Of a stretch of DNA of 64,000 nucleotides, positions 48,901-60,900 are shown in pieces. Within the stretch, counting starts at the first letter, position 1, and every line of letters starts with the position of its first letter. This DNA comes from Diploptera punctata (taxonomy: Eukaryota; Arthropoda; Insecta; Blattodea; Blaberidae). The stretch is taken from the NCBI GenBank assembly GCA_030220185.1, contig JASPKZ010009958.1, positions 35,238 to 99,237 of the forward strand, in the 5' to 3' direction. Made by a program: the position numbers and the translations under genes. The notes beneath the pieces are model-generated. The model saw only the letters and a program-made list of their open reading frames with translations, was not told where the DNA came from and made no database searches.

Positions 48901-51900
48901 TGCATCTTTGAAAGGGATGCTTCCCTGAACTGTGCATGGAGCCTTCTCAAAATTTCCGAAGGTTTAGTGCCTTCTTTCGTCAAAAACTTAATAATAATGC
49001 GTTGTGCAACAGACGTGTGTATTATCTCTTGCTCGCTCATGGCGTACTGAAGCAAGCGGCCGCTCTTCGGAGTGCGACACATCAAGATCCCTACTCCAGA
49101 CACCCCCACCAACTTCCCCTCCAAACTGCAACCTTTGCAGTTTGCTACCAGAACCTCCAGATACAAATTCCTGTTTATATTTGATGCACCCTCGTATATA
49201 CACACACAATGAGATGGACTTAATTCTCTCTTTCACTGAACACTTTACTTCTAAATATCACATTTTTTTAAAAATAAATACCTAATTTTGTTTTTGGCAG
49301 TGATAATTTTTATAATTTTGTGGTCATTATTTAATATATATATTCTGTTTTTTTATTTCAGTCAATATTTTACTACAAGATGTTTCCAATATATTCAAAC
49401 TTGATTCAGCGTTTTAAACTGCTCACAGTAAGATTAGATGTTAAAGCTTTGGAATATATTTCTTCCATTACAAGAGAAAGGTTTGTATCACATTCTGTTT
49501 TCATAATAATGAAATGTATTTAGGAAAGTGCTATAAAGATATGCTTTGGTCGTCATTAGTTTGATCCTTCCGGGAAATTCTCGTATAAGACTTGAAAGCA
49601 TAATAATAGTCCCTTCGATTGGTTGCCAGCCAAAGGAAGGCAAGACCAGTGATGGGGCTGCCATCTTATAGCCTCTGGTCAGGCTTTTCTGGAGAAGAAA
49701 AGGAAAGAAGAAATGGAAGAAAGGAAAGACTCCCTAGCCCTCGGATGCCCTAATAGCGTCGAGGTCGAAAAAAACAAGAGTTAACCAAGAGAGGTTAGAT
49801 AGTAAAGTTAAAAGAGTGCAAAACACAAGTAAGTGGAAGAAATGTTTTGCTCAGCTTGGGCACCTTGTGGTCGCCATCCACATATCCCCTAGATGAGGAC
49901 CCCTGAGGGTGCCAAATTTAATATGGAAATATCAATTAACAAAACTAAAATTATGGCATTTCATGGGGAAGGACCCCATACAAAGTAAAATCTGTCTCCA
50001 GAATAAAATTTTAGAGAGATCTAATCAATTTAAATATCTTGGATATTATCTCTCTATCTGGGATGAAAAGGATATCCCTGAAAAAGTTACTAGTTATAAT
50101 AAAAGTTTAGGAATTATTAATCAAGTTATGAAACCATCCCTTGTACAAAAAAACACCAGATTACATTTATATAACACTTTGGCTAGACCAGTGTTGACCT
50201 ATGGTAGTAAAGCATGGACTCTAAGAAAACAACATGAAAGCAGAATAACGGCTTGTGAAATGAGATTCATGCGCAGAACAGCGGGTTACACCAGATGGGA
50301 TCGGAAAAGGAACACTGATATCTTAAAAGAATTGAAGACTACGCCAATTTTGGAATATGTTAAATAGTACCAACTAAATTGGAAACACCATCTTGAAAAA
50401 ATGAGTTCAAATCGGATCCCCAAAGCTGTTTATAATTATATACCAAGAGGACGAAGATCACTGGGCCGTCCTATGATACCCTGGAGGGAAAATTTTCTAT
50501 AGGATCGTAACAGGCCTTGACCTAATACTTGGAAGGAAGAAGCTATAAAGATATACATTAAAATAAAAAATACATGATTTATAAATAAATAAATAGACAT
50601 TATGTCTAATGATAAAATATTAATTTTAATATTTTTATATATTATCATCTTTAGTCCACCGCTGTGGTCTCGAGGTAGCATGCTGCCTTGTCACGCAGCG
50701 GGCCCGGGTTTGATTCCCGGTCGGGACAGGCTCCTGGGTGAGGTTTTTTTGGGGTTTTTCCTCACCTGTAAGACAAATGTTAGGAAGCTTAGGGTCCAAC
50801 GGTCCCCGAAAATCATCCAGCCATCATCATCACCCTTATCATTACCATCATCATCCATTACCAGTGTGGAAAACAACGGGAAGCTACCACACACCCATAA
50901 CTCCCTAATAAATCCGCAAAGCATAGCATGAAAATGCTATGATTGCAATGAAAGACCTGTTCTCGGGCATAATTACTATGGATGGATATTATTATAATAT
51001 TAATTTAAGTTTTATGTAATAAAATAACCTATGAATAAATTAATAATTCAAATATAAAATGTAAAACAACTAATAAATCACAATGTAACATACCTTGCTA
51101 TTAAAAACTAAATATATTAACCTTTTTTTATATAGGAATTATCACTGTGAGGTTCAATTCAATATTAAATTAAAAGATTCTTACCTCTCCTCACATTATT
51201 CTGTTAAGTAGATCGCGATTTCAGGCCTATAGCAGGCCCATCTTCAGTACACTGTTGTTGACCGGTGTTATGTTCGCTCGGAAGAACCACTTCTTCTTCC
51301 CTCTGTTGGTGGACCGATGAACCTCTTGATAAGGTCAAAATTTGCGGGAACTTCGAAGTTCATAAGTTTTCCTTTGTTTTTCTGAATGTGGATCTTTTCC
51401 CAAACTGTAAGTTCCTTAGGTGTCTCTATTTGTTTAATTAGACTAGCTTTTGATTCAATTCGATGTTTTTCGTACCAAGCATGAGCAGCTACTGCTGACT
51501 TTTCCAATTCTCCATTTTTGACATTTCTAAGATGTTCCTTCACCCTTGTTTTTCAAATTTCTTTTCGTTTTTCCTATATAAATTTTGTCACAATCTTTAC
51601 ATTTGATCTGATAAATTCCTGATTTATTTTCTTCTTCAATTTTTTCATTTTTGTTGGTTTTAATTATCCTATTAAGGCTGTATTCATTCTTAGGTGCTAA
51701 TCTTATATTAAACTTTTTGAAAATTTTTTGAAATTTGTAGTGTTTCAATGGATGGTAAGTGAATTTCTTGAATTTTATTTTTTCTGTTTGTTTTATCAGT
51801 GTGCTTTCATTAATTAATTTTTGTCTTTTGAATTTATTATATTTTCCTGTGTACCATGCTTTCATCATAACCATTATCTGTTGCCACATTAATTATGTAT

Positions 51901-54900
51901 TCTTTTTCTCTTTTATAGTTTTCTGGGCTCATAGGAATATTTACTAATCTGTATGCTAAGCTATTGAACACTGCCTCTTTGTGAGCAAAATGGTTGAAAC
52001 CCGAAGCTTTAATATAGTTGTCTATATGAGTATTCTTTCTATATATTCCAAATTCTATCCTGTTTTCTTTGTTTCGTGTTAAATTAAGATCCAAAAAATG
52101 GGATTTGTCTTTCAATCTCAGTTTCCCATGGTGAATTTTATCGTTCTACTCTGGATGTTCAAAAGCTTCAAAGCATCCTCGATTTGTTTCTGTTTGACAA
52201 TAGCAATTACGTCATCAACGTATCTGGTCCAAAATTTGAAGATCAAAGGATGTCCTCTTGTTATTTTCTGCTCGAAACTTCCCATGTATAAATTGGCCAA
52301 AAGGGTGAAAGAGGGTTTCCCATGGAAAGCCCAGAATTTTGTTTATAAAATTTACCATTATAGGTGAAAAACATCTGTTCAATGCATAATTTAGTAAGAA
52401 TATAAACTCCTTTATATTTTCTTTTCTAATTTGTTTTTGTTTAGCCATTGTTCCAAGATCTCAATGGTGGTTCCTCTAGGGACACTGGGAACAATGAAAT
52501 TACATCGAATGACACTAGTCTGTCTGTAAGGTTCTAATTGAATGTTTTCTAATTTTTGTACAAGTTGATATGAATTATCTATTGAGAGGTTATCAAATCC
52601 TTCCATTTTCTTGTACTCACTACATAACCATTTTGATATTAGGTATGTAGGAGACCCTATATTGTTGATGATGGGCCTCATTTTGTCTCCACCCTTGTGT
52701 GTTTTGGGAGACCATGCATTTGGGATTTCTAGGGTTTGAAACTTCAGCCTGAATTTTTCTTTTTTTGATAGAATTTTGTTTATGTCTTCAAAGTGTTATC
52801 TACGTCTTTGATACTTTTGGGAAGTGGGTCAGATTTTACTTCAATGTATTCTGTAGATGCCAAAACTTTGTCCATTCTCCCTATTAGGTTCGTCTTCCGG
52901 GCATATAGGCCGTGGTCCAGTCCGTTCTTCTACTCGACGTTTCGTCTACTGCTGCGGTAGACATCTTCAGGAGATACTACTGCGTGCTCTCTGTGAACTC
53001 CTCAACAGTCGGCTGCAGACTGGCTGGTCGTTGGAAACTCCCTCCCTATTTATAGGCACGCCCCTGGTGGAGAGGCGGTTTTCTGCGCGGTCCGTGTTGC
53101 GTGCTGTTTTGTCCAGGCTGTCGCTAGCAGAAGTCATAGGCTTCGTTGTCGTATTGTGCAGTGCCGGGATCCAGATTTTGTTTATCTTCATGGTTTCTTC
53201 TTTTTTGTTAAAGGAATTTTTGTGTTTATATATTCAATGGCTTCTCTGTACAGTCTGGTGATAATGTGATGTTTGGGACAATACCCGTGTTTTCTTCGAA
53301 TCTTATTATATGTTCTTGGTTGTTCATCCAGTGTTCCGCTACGGCTGTTTTTCCTTTGTTTTAGTCTGCAATGCCTCTTGTGTTCTTGCAATCTTGTGGA
53401 ACCATTCTTTTTGTTGTGCCGATATAAACCTGTCCACAACTGCAGGGATGCGATATATACCGGCAGTACTTAACGGATCTCTTGTATCTTTGGCTGGGCG
53501 CAGTATATTGCTGATTTTTTGTGTTGGCTTGTAGGTTGTAGATATGTTATATTTATTTAATATTCGACCAATTCTCTCCGTTATTGTCTTGATATATGGT
53601 AGGTACCCTTACCCTTAGCCTCCTCCTTGTTCCCGTTTTCGGATTTGTATTTATTGGGATTTATGGCTCGGCGAAAATCTGTTTTGGTGTATCCATTGGA
53701 TTGAAACGCTGCTTGAGATGATTAATTTCTTCTTGTAGATACTGTGGTCCGAAATCCTTTTGGCTCGTTCCTCCACAGGGTTTTAATTATTCCGCGTTTT
53801 GTCTGGATGATGGTTGGACTGCTTATGTAGGTATCTGTCTGTGTGAGTCTTTTTCCTGTATACCTTGTGTCCAAGTGTCATGTCTTGTTTCGAATTACTA
53901 AAACATCCAAAAACGGTAGACTGTTGTTCTCTTCTCTTTCCAGGGTGAATTGGATGCTGGGACAAATACCATTTAAATGTTGCCTGAAGTTATCAAGTTC
54001 TTCTTCACCATGCTCCCAAATGACGAATGTGTCGTCCACATATCTCAGCCAAACTGAAGGTCTTAATGTAGCATTCTCCAAGGCCTGTTTTTCAAATTGT
54101 TCCATGTAAAAATTGGCTATTACGGGCCTTAATGGACTTCCCATGGCCACGCCATCTATTTGCTCGTAGAATATTCCTCCCCATTGGAAATACGTTTCTG
54201 TGAGGCATATGTTATACAGCGCTACTATGTCTGGGGGAAAGAGTTCTTGCAAGTATGTCATAGTGTCGGGATAGGTATCTTAGTAAATAAAGAAACCACA
54301 TCGAAGCTTATTATTTATCGTTTGGCTTGAGTTTCAGAGCGTCTATTTTTCTATGAAGTGCGTGGAGTTTTTTACAAACGTGTCAGTTTTTCCAATATAC
54401 GGTTTCAATAGTGAGGCGAGAAACTTGGCGAGTTCATATGTAGGTGATCCAATGGCCGAAACAATAGGTCTGAGTGGTGTTCCTATTGTTTCGGCCATTG
54501 GATCACCTACATATGAACTCGCCAAGTTTCTCGCCTCACTATTGAAACCGTATATTGGAAAAACTGACACGTTTGTAAAAAACTCCACGCACTTCATAGA
54601 AAAAATAGACGCTCTGAAACTCAAGCCAAACGATAAAATAATAAGCTTCGATGTGGTTTCTTTATTTACTAAGATACCTATCCCAGACACTATGACATAC
54701 TTGCAAGAACTCTTTCCCCCGACATAGTAGCGCTGTATAACATATGCCTCACAGAAACGTATTTCCAATGGGGAGGAATATTCTACGAGCAAATAGATGG
54801 CGTGGCCATGGGAAGTCCATTAAGCCCCGTAATAGCCAATTTTTACATGGAACAATTTGAAAAAACAGGCCTTGGAGAATGCTACATAAGACCTTCAGTT

Positions 54901-57900
54901 TGGCTGAGATATGTGGACGACACATTCGTCATTTGGGAGCATGGTGAAGAAGAACTTGATAACTTCAGGCAACATTTAAATGGTATTTGTCCCATCCAAT
55001 TCACCTGGAAAGAGAAGGAGAACAACAGTCTCTACCGTTTTTGGATGTTTTAGTAATTCGAAACCAAGACATGACACTTGGACACAAGGTATACAGGAAA
55101 AAGACTCACACAGACAGATACCTACATAAGCAGTCCAACCATCATCCCAGACAAAAACGCGGAATAATTAAAACCCTGGTGGAACGAGCCAAAAGGATTC
55201 GGAACCACAGTATCTACAAGAAGAAATTAATCATCTCCAAGCAGCGTTTCAATCCAATGGATACACCAAAACAGATTTTCGCCGAGCCATAAATCCCAAT
55301 AAATACAAATCCGAAAACGGAAACAAGGAGGAGGCTAAGGGTAAGGTGTACCTACCATATATCAAGACAATAACGGAGAGAATTGGTCGAATATTAAATA
55401 AATATAACATATCTACAACCTACAAGCCAACACAAAAAATCAGCAATATACTGCGCCCAGCCAAGATACAAGAGATCCGTTAAGTACTGCCGTATATATC
55501 GCATCCCTTGCAGTTGTGGACAGGTTATATCGGCACAACAAAAAGAATGGTTACCACAAGATTGCAAGAACACAAGAGGCATTGCAGACTAAAACAAAAG
55601 GAAAAATCAGCCGTAGCGGAACACTGGATGAACAACCAAGAACATATAATAAGATTCGAAGAAAACACAGGTATTGTCCCAAACATCACATTATTACACC
55701 AGACTGTACAGAGAAGCCATTGAAATATATAAACACAAAAAATTAAAGAAAAACATGTAGAAGATTCCCTAAAACTATTAAATTTACAGAGTACAAACAT
55801 TAAATTCACCAAAGAAATAGAAGACAATAAACAAATACCTTTTTTGGATCTTAAATTGGTCAGAAACGAAGAAAAAAAAAAAAATTGAATTCAGGATTCA
55901 TAGAAAAGAAACTCATACGGAAAATTTTATAAAATCAACAGGGTTTCAATCCAATTGGACATAAATTAGCAGCATTTAATAGTTTAACTCATAGATTGGT
56001 AAACTTACCCTTAAACGAAGAAGATTTCAAACATGAGAAAAAACACATAATCAAAGTAGCAAGAGAAAAATGGGTTTGATGAAAAAAATGGTACATAAAA
56101 GGATAGAAAAGATAAAAAACAAAAAATGATAAACAGAAGTAATCTTGAAAAAGAAGAACCACCTATGAAAAAATATAGGAAATTCACATATCACCCCCGG
56201 GTACATAATAAATTTCAAAATATATTGTGAGAAGTTTAATATTAAATTAGCACCAAAAAATAACTACAGTTTAAATAAAATAATAAAAACCAACAAAAAT
56301 GAAAAAAAACTGATAAAAATAAAAAGTCAGGAATATATCAAATTGAATGCATGGGTTGTGAAAAGATATATATAGGGAAAACAAAAAGAAACCTAAAAAT
56401 TAGAACCAAAGAACACATAGAAATATTAAAATGGAGAAATTGAAAAATCTGCAGTTGCTGCTCATTTGGTCTGAAAAACATAATATTAATTCAGACACTA
56501 AATTATTAAAACAGTTAGAAAATACAAACGAGCTGAATATTTGGGAAAAAATTTATATTCAGAAGAACAGAAACAGAGTTATGAATGTTGATATTCGATG
56601 GAGGGTGACCTTGTTTGGAGGTTCTTTGGCCAACCACAGGATGGAGCTGACATCGACATCCAGGTGGTGCAACATAATGCAACATAAATAAAACCAGTCT
56701 GGGAAAGCTTGAAGATAAAACAGAGAATTGTTTTGAAACATGTCCAAGAACAAATCAACATTAATATTGAGGGTAAGATGTCCAGACCAAAAATATATAA
56801 CAAAAAAATTCCTTTAACAAAAAAGAAGAAACCATGAAGATAAACAAAATCTGGATCCCGGCACTGCACAATACGACAACGAAGCCTATGACTTCTGCTA
56901 GCGACAGCCTGGACAAAACAGCACGCAACACGGACCGCGCGCGAGAAAACCGCCTCTCCACCAGGGGCGTGCCTATAAATAGGGAGGGAGTTTCCAACGA
57001 CCAGCCAGTCTGCAGCCGATGTTGAGGAGTTCACAGAGAGCACGCAGTATCTCCTGAAGATGTCTACCGCAGCAGTAGACGAAAAACGTCGAGTAGAAGA
57101 ACGACTGGACCACGGCCTATATGCCCGGAAGACGAACCTAATAGGGATCAAGACGCCGGCCGTGAAAGCCTACAGTTATACATTTGTCCATTCTATTTCT
57201 ATAATCTTCTTTATCCATAATTACTAGCTGGTTGCCTTTGTCTGCTTTTGTGATAAGTGTGTTTTTGTTGTTGATTTCTCTGATTATTTTCATGTTTCCC
57301 AGTCCTGTTTTGTTTCTAGGAATTTCCTTGATTTCTTCTATGATTTTTCCACATTCATTCCTGATTAAAAATTTTTCTTCTGTTTCCAAATCATCTATTA
57401 TTACTTCGACGTCCGCTACATAATCTTCAATTTTGTTAGAATAGTTTACACATGTTTTAAGTCCTTTTTCTAAAATCCCAATTCCCTCTGGTTGAAAGTT
57501 TTGGAAGACATGTTGATTACATTACTGCACCTTATTTCCCTGTTTTAGTGGTGTTTTCTTATTTAATCTTGATTTTGATTTTAAATTTTCAATTTTCTTA
57601 TTTTGTTTGATTACTTTTCTTTTAATGCTAATATTTAGTTTGTTGAAAAATTTTTCTTCTAATCGGTCCCAAAATACATTGCCAACATTCTTAGAGATTT
57701 TTAAGTGTAAGAAAAACAATTTTGTGTCCAAATTACTGATAATTTCGAAATGTTTGTTTTTTCTCCATTTTCAAAAATTTTCTTCTCAACCGTCTTCTGT
57801 TCTTTCGAACCATCGTTATTTTTAACGGTTTACGAACAAATTTAGGCGTAATATCCAATTCCAAACAAGTATTAATAAATTTGATGTCCATCATTTTATT

Positions 57901-60900
57901 TCTTCTTTTTTCCCTTAACTGATTGAATTTTTTAATGTCTTGTTTTAATCCTGATAAATTTGTATTGAAATCTATGGTTGAGGTTAGTCAAGGTCCGCCA
58001 TCTTGTTTCCTATTAAGACTTGAGTCGTCACTAAATTAACCTTTTTTATATAGGAATTATCACTGTGAGGTTCAATCAATATTAAATTAAAAGATTCTTA
58101 CCTCTCCCATTATTCTGTTAAGTAGATCGCGATTTCAGGCCTATAGCAGGCCCATCTTCAGTACACTGTTGTTGACCGGTGTTATGTCGCTCGGAAGAAC
58201 CACTTCTTCTTCCCTCTGTTGGTGGGACCGATGAACCTCTTGATAAGGTCAAAATTTGCGGGAACTTCGAAGTTCATAAGTTTCCTTTGTTTTTCTGAAT
58301 GTGGATCTTTTCCCAAACTGTAAGTTCCTTAGGTGTCTCTATGTGTGTAATTAGACTAGCTTTTGATTCAATTCGATGTTTTCGTACCAAGCATGAGCAG
58401 CTACTGCTGACTTTTCCAATTCTCCATTTTGACATTTCTAAGATGTTCCTTCACCCTTGTTTTCAAATTTCTTTTCGTTTTTCCTATATAAATTTTGTCA
58501 CAATCTTTACATTTGATCTGATAAATTCCTGATTTATTTTCTTCTTCAATTTTTTCATTTTTGTTGGTTTTAATTATCCTATTAAGGCTGTATTCATTCT
58601 TAGGTGCTAATCTTATATTAAACTTTTTGAAAATTTTTTGAAATTTGTAGTGTTTCAATGGATGGTAAGTGAATTTCTTGAATTTTATTTTTTCTGTTTG
58701 TTTTATCAGTGTGCTTTCATTAATTAATTTTTGTCTTTTGATTTATTTATTTTCCTGTGTACCATGCTTTCATCATAACCATTATCTGTTGCCACATTAT
58801 TATGTATTCTTTTTCTCTTTTATAGTTTTCTGGGCTCATAGGAATATTTACTAATCTGTATGCAAGCTATTGAACACTGCCTCTTTGTGAGCAAAATGGT
58901 TGAAACCCGAAAGCTTTAATATAGTTGTCTATATGAGTATTCTTTCTATATATTCCAAATTCTATCTGTTTTCTTTGTTTCGTGTTAAATTAAGATCCAA
59001 AAATGGGATTTGTCTTTCAATCTCAGTTTCCATGGTGAATTTTATCGTTCTACTCTGGATGTTCAAAAAGCTTCAAAGCATCCTCAATTTGTTTCTGTTT
59101 GACAATAGCAATTACGTCATCAACGTATCTGGTCCAAAATTTGAAGATCAAAGGATGTCCTCTTGTTATTTTCTGCTCGAAACTTCCCATGTATAAATTG
59201 GCCAAAAAAGGGTGAAAGAGGGTTTCCCATAGAAAGCCCAGAATTTGTTTATAAAATTTACCATTATAGGTGAAAAACATCTGTTCAATGCATAATTTAG
59301 TAAGAATTATAAACTCCTTTATATTTTCTTTTTCTAATTTGTTTTTGTTTAGCCATGTTCCAAGATCTCAATGGTGGTTCCTCTAGGGACATTGGGGAAA
59401 CAATGAAATTACATCGAATGACACTAGTCTGTCTGTAGGTTCTAATTGAATGTTTTCTAATTTTTGTACAAGTGATATGAATTATCTATTGAGAGGTTAT
59501 CAAATCCTTCCATTTTCTTGTACTCACTACATAACCATTTTGATATTAGGTATGTAGGAGACCCTATATTGTTGATGATGGGCCTCATTTTGTCTCCACC
59601 CTTGTGTGTTTTTGGGAGACCATGCATTTGTGGATTTCTAGGGTTTGAAACCTTCATAGAAACCTTCATAGACAACTATATTAAAGCTTCGGGTTTCAAC
59701 CATTTTGCTCACAAAGAGGCAGTGTTCAATAGCTTAGCATACAGATTAGTAAATATTCCTATGAGCCCAGAAAACTATAAAAGAGAAAAAGAATACATAA
59801 TTAATGTGGCAACAGATAATGGTTATGATGAAAGCATGGTACACAGGAAAATAAATAAATTCAAAAGACAAAAATTAATTAATGAAAGCACACTGATAAA
59901 ACAAACAGAAAAAATAAAATTCAAGAAATTCACTTACCATCCATTGAAACACTACAAATTTCAAAAAATTTTCAAAAAGTTTAATATAAGATTAGCACCT
60001 AAGAATGAATACAGCCTTAATAGGATAATTAAAACCAACAAAAATGAAAAAATTGAAGAAGAAAATAAATCAGGAATTTATCAGATCAAATGTAAAGATT
60101 GTGACAAAATTTATATAGGAAAAACGAAAAGAAATTTGAAAACAAGGGTGAAGGAACATCTTAGAAATGTCAAAAATGGAGGAATTGGAAAAGTCAGCAG
60201 TAGCTGCTCATGCTTGGTACGAAAAACATCGAATTGAATACAAAGCTAGTCTAATTAAACAAATAGAGACACCTAAGGAACTTACAGTTTGGGAAAAGAT
60301 CCACATTCAGAAAAACAAAGGAAAAACTTATGAACTTCGAAGTTCCCGCAAATTTGACCTTATCAAGAGGTTCATCGGTCCACCAAACAGAGGGAAGAAG
60401 AAGTGGTTCTTCCGAGCGACATAACACCGGTCAACAACAGTGTACTGAAGATGGGCCTGCTATAGGCCTGAAATCGCGATCTACTTAACAGAATAATGTG
60501 AGGAGAGGTAAGAATCTTTTAATTTAATATTGAACTAAATATATATTGAATGTACTTTGAAGAGAAAAATTATACGCTCAGACCGGACTTGAACCCGGGA
60601 CCCTTGGTTCTCTAGACCAAGTGCTCTACATCTGAGCTACCGAGCAAGTACTGATCTAAATGCAAATTTTTCTCTATATACTTTGTAGTTCCCGCCCACC
60701 AAATGCTATGAAGCCTTTGCTTCTATCTTTGCAAATGGCGGCTCCTTTATTAAGGAGACATATTTGGGAATTTTTACATTACATTAGAGTCAAAGGATCC
60801 CGGGTTCAAGTCCCGGTCGGAGCATATAATTTTTCTCTTCAAATATGATTTATCCATCATTGAGATGTATGAAATTAATAATAAAAACATCGAAAAAAGC

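Noticed and set aside
59518..60237. 239-codon ORF as a host gene
   Set aside because: It starts in the junction of two head-to-head PLE copies and encodes PLE RT/GIY-YIG sequence.
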